Under the pieces are notes generated by a model, which was given only the letters and a program-made list of their open reading frames with translations, searched no databases and was not told the origin of the DNA. Shown piece after piece: positions 32,895 through 54,091 of a stretch of DNA of 64,000 nucleotides. A program made the translations under genes and the position numbers. The first letter of the stretch is position 1. Each line of letters opens with the position of its first letter. The stretch is from Amoebophrya sp. A120. Taxonomy: Eukaryota > Sar > Dinophyceae > Syndiniales > Amoebophryaceae. Where the stretch lies: NCBI GenBank assembly GCA_905178155.1, contig CAJINV010000019.1:852913-916912 (forward strand), written 5' to 3'.

Positions 32895-33578
32895 GATGAT
32901 TGAGCTCTTGATGAAGCCATATATGTCAAAAAATGTGGTCAAGCTTGTGCATTTGACTCTAAGCAACACTCAAAAATAAACGTCAGATTAGGATTGCTGG
33001 CAGCTGCACCTTGAGAGGTCGAGTTGTACAACGTCAAATTCAAATTTTGTTCTCTTTCGTCAAATATGATACCGACCAACTGTAGGGGGCGCACATCGCA
33101 ACAGGGATAAACATTCCGTCTGAAAGAAGATGAGCTAGGATTGGATCTCCAATTCGATCTGTGAAATATCAAGTAAGTATGGTCCTGGGAATTGTCAAAA
33201 AACCATGTCCCGTCAATCGTGAAAAAAATCCGAAAATCAAAGTACATTCATAGTAGATCATCCTCGCAACATCAAGGCAACAAGCAACACCAGGGGTCTT
33301 TTTGTTTCTAGGATCAACCTACCCCTCCACCGCGAAGATCACCTTTGATACACTGCCAATGTCTTGGTCGCTTCGCTCTTCTGACACGCGAACACTGCTA
33401 CTCGTGTAAAGCTCACGACCTCCCGAACGGCGCCCTAGAAACGCCCGCACAGGCTGGCTGAGAAAGATGAAGTGCATAAAATTTTCATGCGCATTTTGCT
33501 TTTGCTTCAGCGACGTGTGTAGTTGGCAACATGCACCAAATCTTCCACCTGTCGCAGCAAGTCCTTGAACTTCCCTAC
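32895..33578. other. Intergenic stretch
   Basis: Between the BRAP start and the stop of the NHL-repeat gene. A minus-strand frame (33319-33633) overlaps the NHL gene end in another phase and contains a protein-like stretch (SQPVRAFLGRRSGGRELYTS). An alternative last exon cannot be excluded. Otherwise nothing recognised. Confidence 0.35.
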
Positions 33579-36500
33579 TTATTTCCTCCCACCTCCAAAA
33601 GCCCACTGATACCAACCTCGCATGTGCTTCCAATGCTCTAGAACGCCCGTGCTCTTTGCGCTTGTTTTCTTCCCGCTCTGGGGCCCGTCGGTGCGGTCGA
33701 TTTGTCTTTGCGTTGCTTTCTCCTGCAGTGTCCTCATTTTCTTCTTGTCGATGTCCTGGACCAGGGTGGATTCCTCGCCAAATTGCAGTGCAGACGACAT
33801 TTTCCGAGGCTTGGGTTTTTTACTTGCTGGCGGAGTTCTCGTAGGCTGGTCTTCTTGTTGTGTTTGTCTCTTACTTGCGGATGCTTTGCTAGTTTCTGTG
33901 GCGGAAGTGGAGGAGGTTTTGCTCTGTTTATTACCGCCTACCATCTCCTTCTGTTTCAGCATCCGGTCCTGCTGTCTACTATTTTCAGCAGAATCTTCTT
34001 GTCTACTAACCGCCCCACGCCCTGCTTCTATCCCGGCGTTGAAACTTGGTTTAAACCTCCACGGCTCCATATCAACTGCAAAAATGTCTGGGTCTGGAAG
34101 AGGGTCAGACTTGTCATGCAGGTTTTCCATGACCCATGAGGTCTGGTATGAAGGACATAGCATGACAGACTCTGTGAGAGTTCCATCATGCCCATCCTGC
34201 ATGAGAAACTGCCTCTCGTCGATCAGGTCAAAAGTGCACAGCTTTTGGTAATCATGCAACACAGATTTTTACATGATGATGATTCATCAGATTTAGCATG
34301 ACAAGTTCAAGTTGTTCTGTTCCAGACCCAGACATTTTTACATTTGATACTCCACGTCCTCCAGCGTTTTTGCCGCCAACAGATTGATATGCAATGCAGA
34401 AGTATCGTACTAGTATAAATTGCATTACAAATTATACAAATTGGCTTAGCATTACAATTTGAATTTGTAATGCGGATTTGCCTTAAAAAAAAGATTGGTA
34501 ATGCATAAACGAAATTAGTACGAGTACGAAACTTTTGCACAGGATAATTGAACCTCGGGTCGTCGAAAATGCTGTCCTCGCTGCTCTATGCATTGCAAAC
34601 ATGTCTGGGTGGTCTGGAAACTTGTGATGCAAAGAAGGGAATAGTGGCCACACTGTAATGCGCTGCCAAGAAGCATGACAAGTTTTTCCGTGGTTCTGGT
34701 TTGCGTACTCCGCATGAGAAAGTGCGGCTTTGCATGACAGGCAAGAGGAGCTTGTTTTCGCGGCCACGCAATACAGATTTCAGAGTCTGGTCATGCCAGA
34801 CTAGCATGACAAGTCTCGCGATCTCCCAGACCCAGACATACTTGCATTTGGTATGCTCGTCTTCACACTCTCCGCCGAACTGGTAAAGGGAAACAGGCTC
34901 GGATCCCTCCCGTCAAACGCCCGGCCGGTGCCGAGGAGACTGCGCGCGGACAGGTACCTCCGCGTGCTGTTGGTCTTCTTCATTTTCTGCGCGAGAAACA
35001 TCTCCTGCAACAGCCGCATTCTGCCCGTGATCTGTGGTCGACTCGCCTCCACGGTAAGAAGGTTTTTCGCGCGTTTGTCGCTGTAGCCCGGGTGCTCCCT
35101 TGGTGCGCAGGTGCCCGCGTGCCCGGAACACTGGACCGCGGGCTGGAAAAGCGCGGTTTCGACGGAACCCGTTTTGTGGATGGACCACACGTCGTGACAG
35201 GCGACCTCCCGCACGATCACACGGACCGGGTACATCTTCTTCGTCATGGCGCGGCAAGAGCCGTCGGCCAGCGTGATCACGTGGTCCATGTACAGCATAC
35301 GCACCCGGCTATGGTTATCGAGGACGAAAATTTTTTCGTTGCCCGGGTTCGGTGCAGGGAAGTAAATCTCCGGATCCGGATCGTAGTTGCCTAGGGAGGT
35401 GGGAAAACGAAACTCTGCATACATTGAAGGCCCGTCCTGCTCGCCGGGGCGGGACTATCCTGTGCAAAAGTATCGTACTCGTATTGCAATCATTCGCTCG
35501 CTCGTTGTGGATCGGCTCTGCCGACCGGGTAACCCATCGCCTCACATACAAATGACCGACATAGGCGAACCCCGTTGCGGGACATACACACGCATTACAA
35601 ATCTTGTTCATAAGGTAAATCCGCATTACAAATTTTCTTTCTCATGCTGAGGAAATTTGTAATGCATTTATACGAGTAGCAGGGAGTGCGATACTTTTGC
35701 ACAGGATAGCGACGGGTGACCGGCGAGGGTCATCACACGGCGTTCGGCGGCGCTGAGTTGTGTTTAGTTCTGTACATGATCAACAAGAACACGGCCGCGT
35801 GTGTAAATGATGGTGACGAACATCTATTAAGATTGGTTCCTAAACCCTGAAACCTAAACTAAACCCTTTCTGGATCGATCTTGAGTAGCAGATGAGGGTG
35901 GTGGCTGGATCGAAGGTGAGACGGTCGCGACGGCAGCCATCCCGTGCCGGCGACGGTGGCGGCCTACCTAAACCTAAACCTAGGGGAAAAAAAACTGCTT
36001 GGTGCCAGTTGGGCCCGGGGAACAAGAGGCAGAGCAAAAAGGAGGATTTAGTAAAGCGATTTTCAAAAGATAAAAGGCAGAGCAAACTGAAGGCCAGGGC
36101 GTGCACGCCCCTTTCTTCTTAAGCTTCAGCGGTGCTGCGACGTCCGCACCATGGGTGACGAACATCTATTAAGAATAACAATTTCAAGTTTATCTACTGC
36201 ATGCACAGCTACCTACGACCTCATCAGATTGAGATTCATAGACGACAAAAAAAAACAAATACGCTTGCGCATAGTTCAGGAACCGCACGGCGTGGTTGTT
36301 TGTGTCCGCAATGTAGATTCCGTGCCGCCCGAGAGAGATTCCCATAGGCCCGTTGAACAGCGACTTTTCGTAAATTCCGTCGAAGTACCCTTGTCGCCCG
36401 TAGATCCCGGAGATTACCCGGTACTGACTCGGCCAGTTTACGTAGGTCGTGTTCGGGGCGAGTTCTAGCACAACATGGTACGTCGGGTCCACCAAGTAGA

Positions 36501-36882
36501 CAAAGTTCGTCGGGCACATGCACAAATTTGCGTCGGGCAGCGCCTCGTACTTCCGGCCCGGGCACACGGCGCAGTCGAGGATCTCCGTGTCCTGCACGTC
36601 CCCCGTCTGCGTCCAGCGGAACACCCGCATGTTCTTCTTGCTCCCGTGCTCCAAAATCCGCGAGCCGATGTACTGGTACGCTTGGTAATAGGTGTTCTCG
36701 TGGCCAGTAGCGTCGATCGATCCGTAGCGCTCGACGGAAAAACTAGTTGTTGTGTCCGTCGCGGTGGTCTGGGCGTAAGCGGTGTTTCTCGAGTTTTTGT
36801 CGTAGAGCAGGAGCAGCAGGGCCACAAAGCAGCGCCGGTACAGGGCCGCGGGAACGAAAAGACGGGAGTAGGACATAATCAT
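33579..36882 (-). CDS. NHL-repeat protein with N-terminal signal/anchor
   Basis: The ATG at 36882 starts MIMSYSRLFV. A hydrophobic run (AALYRRCFVALLLLLY) that looks like a signal peptide or anchor follows. An extracytoplasmic-type region with a Cys cluster (DCAVCPGRKYEALPDANLCMC) comes next, then beta-propeller NHL text: VISGIYGRQGYFDGIYEKS, FNGPMGISLGRHGIYIADT, NNHAVRFLN and, across an introner, VMTLAGHPS|RPGEQDGPSMYAEF. The C-terminal half is basic and Ser/Thr/Lys-rich and ends AFGGGRK. Four introners (34070, 34388, 34587, 35456) all close in frame, for example FDDPRFN|LLAAKTLEDVE|PWRFKP. The intron upstream (about 35780-36190) is conventional or unresolved and contains a SINE-like insertion, so the exact 5' exon junction is uncertain. 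Ligand and function are unknown. Confidence 0.75.
34070..34348. mobile_element. Introner, family A
   Basis: 279 bp, TATCAACTGCAAAAATGTCT to AGACATTTTTACATTTGATA. Exact duplication CTCCA. Interior related to the copies at 47859 and 59694. Excision joins TLEDVE to PWRFKP. Confidence 0.94.
34388..34546. mobile_element. Introner, family B
   Basis: 159 bp, TATGCAATGCAGAAGTATCG to ACTTTTGCACAGGATA. Exact duplication ATTGA. Tiny exons of about 40 bp lie on each side. Excision joins DDPRFN to LLAAKT. Confidence 0.94.
34587..34853. mobile_element. Introner, family A
   Basis: 267 bp, TATGCATTGCAAACATGTCT to AGACATACTTGCATTTGGTA (ends GTA rather than ATA). Exact duplication TGCTC. Excision joins ESVKTS to SEDSIFD. 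Confidence 0.93.
35456..35708. mobile_element. Introner, family B, with a nested insert of about 98 bp
   Basis: 253 bp, TATCCTGTGCAAAAGTATCG to CTTTTGCACAGGATA. Flanks GGGAC and GCGAC (one mismatch). The extra length is a foreign-looking segment at about 35494-35591 (starts TCGCTCGCTCGTTG) inside otherwise typical B sequence. Excision joins TLAGHPS to RPGEQDG, rebuilding an NHL repeat. Confidence 0.9.
35833..36153 (-). mobile_element. SINE-like insertion with telomere-like tail
   Basis: 321 bp bounded by identical 21-bp copies of a sequence beginning GGTGACGAAC (35812-35832 and 36154-36174). Read on the minus strand the insertion ends in degenerate TTTAGGG-type text (GGGTTTAGTTTAGGTTTCAG) instead of poly(A). 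A related copy lies at 866-1045. The long target duplication implies target-primed reverse transcription, so it is probably mobilised by a LINE in trans. No ORF. It lies within an intron of the NHL gene. Confidence 0.8.
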
Positions 36883-37611
36883 GATGATGGGTAAGAGCCC
36901 TTACTTTAGGTAAGACTTTCTGTTTCTCCTCGTCGTGGTCGCGTCAGTTTTTCTAACCCGCAAACTGTAGACCACGCATCCAACTGATTAAGGCGATGTT
37001 GGCCTTCAGGAAACCATACACGTCATCAAGCATCTTATTTCCCTCAAGAGCCGCTGCACTCCGCAGAAAATTCACTCGGAATTGTCAGTTCTTGTTCTTT
37101 CGGGCACTCATGGTCATGGTCGACGGCACACTTAATTTCAATATACCAAAAGTAGACCTTTTCTTGTCCTCTAGCAAGAAGCGCGCTCTTTTCATCGTCT
37201 TTCGATATTGATCACAAATCAGAACAAGAAGAAGCCACAGAGACATAGTGAAGGAGCGTCAGCGCCGCGCCCTTCTCTCCGGAGAGTGGGTCGTGGACTT
37301 CCGCTGTCCTTTGGAAGTGAAAAACTCGCTTCGCTTTCGCTTGAAAAAATTGATACGCTTTTTACAATTATGTTGGTCGTGTTCCCTTGAGGAATCCTGT
37401 TCCTACGTTATTCCCCCATGTAGAACCAACTACTTCAAGCTTTACTCGAGGTTTGTCGCTTAGTACAGTGAGTTAGTGAATCTGTACCTGGTATTAATAT
37501 TCTTATTTGCAGGCGATAAAGTTTTTGACTTTAATGCTTTGCGTCATTTAGGTGGTAGACATGATGTGCAATTTTTTGCGTGGACATTGCAGGACACCCC
37601 CCAATTCATCT
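36883..37611. other. Intergenic stretch
   Basis: Between the NHL gene start and the JMJD6 stop. The plus-strand frames here are shadows or short. Nothing recognised. Confidence 0.4.
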
Positions 37612-40600
37612 TTACTGGTACAAGTGGTCGTAGCAAGCCGCGTTTCTTTCAGTTTTGTCCACGACCCCATGACCATTCACAGCACCATTGCTGCTCGCGA
37701 CATGCCTTGCTGGCGCCCCGTTATGTATTTGCTGCTGTTGATGACCTTGACCTCCACGTCCGTTAGCAATTATCCTGTCGTGCGGCTGAAACATTTTTAC
37801 ATTCTCGTCCCCGTTGCTGTCGCTTCCGGATGAAGATCCACATCCACCTGCCCCGCCAGGAGTTTTACTATTTCTACCAGCATCCAAAAGCAGATTATTC
37901 CCTACTTGGCCGCTCCGCATTTTCCGTTTCATCAGTTTCGCGGCTTGCCTCCTCGAAATTTCTGAGCGCGACTTGACTGTGTGCTGCAGCAGCTTCTGCT
38001 GGTACGCCGGAAAGTCGTGTGCCTGCACCCATGGCGGGCGGAAGCGCTCGGCGTTCTCGATACCGTCGAAATCGATATCGGAATCATCATCGCTCGAGGA
38101 AGAGGAACTGGAGGAGGAACTGGAGGAATAGCCCTGTGAAGATGCAGAGTCACTAAAAGTAGAACGCTTCAGTGACGATGAAAACACCGAAATCTTCCAC
38201 GATGGAGTTCAACCAAGAGTATGCGTTGCAAAAGCATCAAGACTAGCTACTGATGCATAGGACCACCTCTATCTCTATGCTTCAGAAGATTAAACAAGTC
38301 AGAAACGAAATGAAATTCGATACACAAAAAAAAAACGAAAAAATACGTCGTCACTCTCCATCGGGTACTTCTGGTCTAAATACTTCGCTCGGTCGTAGCA
38401 TTCTGGTCGGTACTTTTTCAATTGGCTCAGCCACCGCTGCGCCAGCATGTGTCGCTGCTTCCGGGTCACCTTCCAGACCTCGTCAAATTCTGCGTAGCCG
38501 CAAAAGTTCTGTGTGATGGCGATCGAATCTTCCAGGTTCACAACCCCGTGCCACCAGTTCTGGGGCACGAAAATCACCTCACCGCGACGCTGGACCTCTT
38601 CGTAGCTGATAGTTTACGGTATAATTTGGCCATGGGAATGACAGTAGAAGATAGAATGTTGAGCTTGAGAGAAGAACGTAGCAGATGCAGATTGTGATTG
38701 CAATGCGGAAAACTAAGTAAAACAATTGTTGAAGGTAGAAAGTTTTCAACTGATGTTTGTCAAACGCCACTGACTGACAGCACAAAAAAAAATTTCAAAA
38801 ATCTATACATCCTGACGTCCTTGTTTTCCAGCACAATCTGGTCCTTGATCCTGGGCAGGATGTTCAAAAAGTAGTCAATCGCCTCGTCGTCCTCGTGTTT
38901 CAACCGCAATTCCTTCGATTTGACCAGTTTTTTGTCCACCTGTGGCTCGAACAAGACCCATCTCTTCGCGCCCGTCACGACCGCGTTCCAGGCGGACGTC
39001 CCAAGTGGGTCTTTGTGCACCGTCGTTCCCGACCGCTTGGGGCCGATACAGAACCAGCGGTACGGGGGTTTCTTGTCGGCACCGACAAGGTTGAAAAAAT
39101 CAAACGGCATAATGTCCGGCACGGTGAAATCAGATAGAAGCGTGTTGCTACCCGTTTCCTCCTGCAACGCGGACTGAAACAAATAGATCGGCGAGTCGTC
39201 GCGCTGTTTCCTGCAGTAGTCCGCGAAGTACTTGAATTTTATGCGCAATCTATCCTGAGCCAAAACATCCCCACCCCAGAGTTGTCATGCGAAAACGCAT
39301 GCTCAAAATGTTTGTCGTGCGAAGCCCCATGACAGGTATTTTCTGTTCGTGTTTTGGAATTTGTAATGATCCAATCAGCATGGCAGGCAAGATTTGTGAT
39401 GCTTCTGAGCGAGGAGGTAAACAGGATTACAGTACGAGAACGAACCTGTCATGCGCAACGCCGTAAGCTTGTAGATTTGTCTAGCAAATTTCCCATCTTG
39501 AATATGGGGTGGGGACGTTTTTCCTCAGGATACAATCTCCTCCCAGCGTCGTCCTCCCCGCACTTGAATTGCTGGTGGGGGAATCGTTTTTCTAAATGTT
39601 CCAAAGTCCAATTTTCCATGGCGGGCCATCCGTCCATGCAGCCCGTGACAATCACCGGCGTTTTTGTGACCATGAATTCTTCGTAAAACTGTTCCGGTGT
39701 GTAAGCGTCGCGATTTATCCTTTTTATCCCTCTCGCCCTAGTCCCAAAACTGCACCAGTTTTTGTTCCACTCGGTTAGTTTCTCCACCGTTTTCTTGCCG
39801 TAGTGGTTCTGCCCGTCCCACATGTCCGCATTGATCTCCGTTCGGTGCTTCTTCTTCACGTTCCAGATCCGGTTCGCCGTTCTCCTGTGGTCGAAGGGCA
39901 CTTGCGGAAACTGGCAGGGGACGGCGTACCGCTTCCTCGGTGGCATTGGAACTTTTGCCGGGGCGGAAGTCGTACTCTGCTTCGACCCGGTGGGCTGAAT
40001 CGAGAACACCGTCGGGGGGCCGAGAGCAGAGGAAGACCCCTCAGGGCGTGCTGTTGCGTGGATCGCATTTTGATTTGTATACTGCTGGTGATCCGACGAG
40101 CTTGTGCTCATCGAAGAGTTGATGTTGTTTTGCATGTTTAAATCGCAGTTTTCCATGAACATCGTCGACACTCGTTCTCCACTGGAAGCGAAAAGCAGAC
40201 CGTCGCAATGGGTACTATCCGCGTCGGAGTGGTTCGGATCGGAATTCGTGGTGGAGGAGAGAGTCATAATGTTCTTTCTGGAGGCAGAAGAGGATGACGT
40301 ACTTCTTGTACTGCTACTGTAATAATTGTTCCGGCGATAGTATTTCAGTTTCGTCAGGACAATGGTCGTGTATCTCTGCACGGGATAAACGCTGCTAATA
40401 AGCAACTGGGAAACCGCGAGGGCGAGTCGAAACAAATGCCACCACGGGTTGAAGTTGGTTCGGACCTTTTGATTCTGATGTTCCGCGCCAACCTTTGTTG
40501 TCGTTGTGCAAATTGAGCTCGTGATTTCTCGTTGCGAATGCCTCTGCCCGGTGTGACGATGTCGTTGGCTCAGGTCGTCAAGATGGTCTTTGTGGTAAAA

Positions 40601-40747
40601 CTGAACAGGGTAGTTAATGTTCGGGTTGCCGCGATGAAAGTTCGATTTATCCTTGTAGGCCGGTCGTGGTAGAAGGAAAGGCGAATCTTCGCGTGAAGAT
40701 GAGCGTCTGCTGCAACTCCTCCTCGGAGACCCCACAATTTTTGACAC
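37612..40747 (-). CDS. JMJD6: JMJD6-type JmjC oxygenase
   Basis: Fe(II)/2-oxoglutarate oxygenase of the JMJD6 group (lysyl hydroxylation of splicing factors; arginine demethylation is debated). The N-terminal exon has a low-complexity extension, then KKHRTEINADMWDGQNHY, FMVTKTPVIVTGCMDGWPA and FKCGEDDAGRRL. Across introner 39251 it continues RIKFKYFADYCRKQRDDSP, PPYRWFCIGPKRSGTTVHKD (His and Asp iron ligands in HKD), PLGTSAWNAVVTGAKRWVLF, and in the next exon MIFVPQNWWHGVVNLEDS (distal iron His) and IAITQNFCGYAEF. A last exon carries a Ser-rich acidic run (about 12 Ser then DDDSD), like the C-terminal polyserine of animal JMJD6. Stop at 37612. The 5' frame opens at GTG (40747), so the start is unresolved; an upstream exon or an internal ATG is likely. 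Confidence 0.93.
38220..38260. repeat. Possible family-B introner remnant
   Basis: TATGCGTTGCAAAAGCATC matches the outer 19 bases of family B, but no matching right end or 5-bp duplication follows. It lies in the intron between the JmjC exon and the polyserine exon. It could be a truncated introner or chance. Confidence 0.3.
39251..39532. mobile_element. Introner, family F
   Basis: 282 bp, TATCCTGAGCCAAAACATCC to GGACGTTTTTCCTCAGGATA. Exact duplication CAATC. Excision joins EDDAGRRL to RIKFKYF, uninterrupted in other JMJD6 proteins. Confidence 0.95.
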
Positions 40748-42178
40748 AATTCAGAGGTTTCTATCTAATTCGATAAGCTTTTACGGTTCAAAAAATGTTA
40801 TACAACTAGCTAAAGTATTCTTGCCTTAGCGTTACAACTTGCTGGGCAGATGCAATGAATTGATCATACTCTACTCGCCATACCTACTCCCGCTTCTGCA
40901 GCCTAACAACTATTGCCGTGCCTGTGTTAAGAAGTCGTAGAAAGGATAAGGATGGAGATATATTTATAGGGCGCCGCTTTGAAGGGCGGAAAAAGTAGAA
41001 ACAGATTTTGATGACCTCCCAGTCCAGCAAATCTATCGCGTAGCAGATCACTACGGCCCCGGCTGATCGCAAATGAATGCCCGGTCGCACCAGCAGGCTG
41101 ATCTTGTGATCACGAGTATAATTTCTTTTGGTTTTGCCTCTGTTCGGACCGCGATCTGGAACTCTTTCAAAAAGGGGTCGCAAAGTACTTCAACTTCTGG
41201 GGGAAAAGGGAATAAGAACGGTGTGAAGATTATGTGGGTACAATTTTTCTGGGTTATTGGATTCGGGGGGTCAGTGTCCTGGAAAAGGTTTGAGGATTGT
41301 CGCGGATTTTTCAAAGATCAATCTTGAAGGGGGTGGGGCCGCCACCTTGTAGTTCTTGTCGTTCGGTTCATCACGATTCTAGTAAAGCTTCTTCTCGTTC
41401 TTCATCTTTTACGTCTTGCCAGTACGGTGTCAGTGGAAAACGTCACGACAACATTTTTTCTTCATTTTCGAACGAAACGGAAGAAGAACGCACCAAAACC
41501 GAACGATTAAAACGAAACTAGGGCACGAAGTGACCGATGATGAGTACAACTTGGCTTTAAACTCTACTGTCGCGGAAATTGTCCACCTTCAATGGGGAAA
41601 GTCTACGTATCATGTGGGTGGACCTCGAGAACAAATCTTCCAGGTTGACGTTGAGCCCACGAAATTCATCAAATACCGGAGCTCCTTCCCTTTGTGTTTC
41701 TTATTCTTGCCCTTTGCCTTGACATACTCGAAATACATTTGGCTTTTGGTTGTGACTTCTGTTTTCAGAATATCCGGAATAAACAAGCCTTAAACAACTA
41801 CTGAGAGACACTGTGTGATGGCCTGTAGCACTAGAAAAAATGCAAGATTCGCTTCACTGTAGATGTAGTTCTTGTCTACTCTGTCACTCTGCTGTATGAA
41901 CTGAATGGTGTCCTCGGTGTGAAAATAGTAAAAGCACTTTTTCAGTGATGGAATCACCTTTCGAAACATTTTTGAGCAGCACATGAATTTCTTGACGTGA
42001 TAGTTGTCTGGCATTCGCATTCTCAGCCTGAGCGCTGGATAATTTTTAGCCAGCAAGTAATTGTACAAAGAAAGTGATTTACGTTGTATGTCAGTCAGGG
42101 CACAATAGGAACTACTAAGTACGGCTCATTGAATATGACTACTAGGCTCGGTAGTACATCCATATCTTCAATTATCCG
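40748..42178. other. Intergenic stretch
   Basis: Between the JMJD6 5' end and the PKG stop. Apart from the low-confidence frame at 41790-42068, nothing is supported; no introner ends. Confidence 0.35.
41790..42068 (-). CDS. Possible small protein or exon
   Basis: About 92 codons ending in LQAITQCLSVVV. The composition is protein-like, with mixed hydrophobic and charged residues and several Cys and aromatic residues (VKKFMCCSKMFRKVIPSL, CFYYFHTEDTIQFIQQ). I recognise no family, the start is not certain and the gene context is weak, so it may be a chance frame or an exon of an unrecognised gene. Confidence 0.25.
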   Translation of the reverse strand: MYNYLLAKNYPALRLRMRMPDNYHVKKFMCCSKMFRKVIPSLKKCFYYFHTEDTIQFIQQSDRVDKNYIYSEANLAFFLVLQAITQCLSVVV

Positions 42179-52516
<10,338 letters not shown>

Positions 52517-53494
52517 GGTCGTGGGATGGTTGTGCTGTAAGGAGTCAGGCCATCGATAGGGAAATCTTCTGCCCCAGCAGGAAATTTTTGTACTTAAATG
52601 CAAGCCCTCTTATCAAAGAGAGTAGTAGGGGGTCACTCCTCCACACGACACGCAGACGCGCTCACGACCACGCAAAAAGAATTTATTTATTACGGAGGAC
52701 TCAAAAAAGCAAAAAAAAATCGCACTCTTTTCACACACTCAGACGACGCTTCTTCCCTCGCCCTCTGCAAACGACAATGAATGAAAATAATGGAGGAGGA
52801 GTTGGCAAAACTGAAAAAACTTCCTAAAAAAGAAAAAAAAACCACAAGAAAATCGCCCCCGTACTGCTTAAAACAGCCTCTTCTGAACAGGAGCCACAAC
52901 CACAACGCAGGAGCCATCACTTCACGACCTTGATGCTGTGATGTTGTTCTGGCATCCGGAGCATGATCAGCTTACTCCTTTTCGTTGTGGTTCGTTGCTC
53001 CGGCCACGCCCGTTTTTGTGGAGTCAGTGCCCGCGCAACGGCAACCGCCCCCGTACTTCTATCATTCAAGAACTGTTAGTGGAAATAGACAAATTGTCCG
53101 GAAAAGTGCAGTTCAAAGTCAAGTTCAAGTTGGCAGCGGTGCATTCGTTTTCGTTCGAAACAAATCTTGCAGAAATCATACACCTCGTCCAGCATTTTGA
53201 TTTTCAAAAATCTACTGCCTTCATTTGAAATAAACGCATTCAGCTGACAGTCTAGTATTAATTACGGTTGTGAAGATAACGTGTTAAGTATCAACTTCTT
53301 AATTTACGTAGCGGTCACTTCGTATCAGACCACTCAGAGTAACTGTTTTTCGTTCAGGATAGGGAAGTTCTCTCATAAACTTTCGCCTGCGCTCCAAGGC
53401 CGAGCCTAGTGTAGAGAGCAAGCTCATGATCTGTGTCTAGTTCTCTAAATGGCAACTACCGAAGCCGACCTTTTCGCGCCCCACCACGGCCTCC
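52517..53494. other. Intergenic stretch
   Basis: Upstream of the PKG start and downstream of the small gene at 53495. A plus-strand frame of 96 codons (52938-53228) has no domain. No introner ends. The PKG promoter should lie here, but no motif stands out. Confidence 0.4.
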
Positions 53495-53964
53495 TCAGTC
53501 CTCCGCATCTTGTCCAAAAACGGTCGGCCTGCTGAAACTGTTCGTCAGGACTTTCTTTTTCTCCTGCTTTTTTTTCGCCTGTTTGCGATTCGCGGTTGCA
53601 AAGGTGTCGCGCGACAAGAAAAACCCGTCGGCAAAGAAGGGCTTGGCTTTCGGAATAGCCGTGGTCGTGGTGGAGGTGCCGGGCTGTTAGATTTGTTGTG
53701 ATTTCACTTTTTGCATGGGTACTAGGCTTTCTGTCGCTTTCGAGATTATCGTGATCGCATGACAAAGACAAACAAGGCAGGGCTGATCGTGAACTCATCT
53801 GTAGTAGTTCTTGCATATGAGTGTAGTACCTTCTTTTTCATCCTCTCTGTCTTGATCAGATGCGGGTCTTGGTACTTTAGCGTCGGAAAAGAATCCCAGA
53901 CATTCTTGGACTGCTGATACAGGGCGAGAACGTCCGTTTTTTTCGTACCTGGATAATGAAGCAT
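53495..53964 (-). CDS. Small basic hypothetical protein, about 110 aa
   Basis: Two exons. ATG at 53964: MLHYPGTKKTDVLALYQQSK, then VWDSFPTLKYQDPHLIKTER. A GT donor follows MKKK, and an exon near 53.7-53.5 kb reads AIPKAKPFFADGFFLSRDTF, then a lysine-rich run (RKQAKKKQEKKK), ending VFGQDAED at the stop at 53495. The intron of about 125-150 bp is conventional (AAG|GTACTA). I do not recognise the family. The lysine-rich tail suggests nucleic-acid or ribosome contact, but that is a guess. No introner. Confidence 0.5.
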
Positions 53965-54091
53965 GGTCGAATTATCTTCACGATTAATTTTTCCGAGTTT
54001 GTCATGCGTGATAGGTACTTAGTGATAGTGACGACTTCAACTTCAACGCACATACCATCTCCATCTCGTGGTCGTGAAAAATAACAATCAA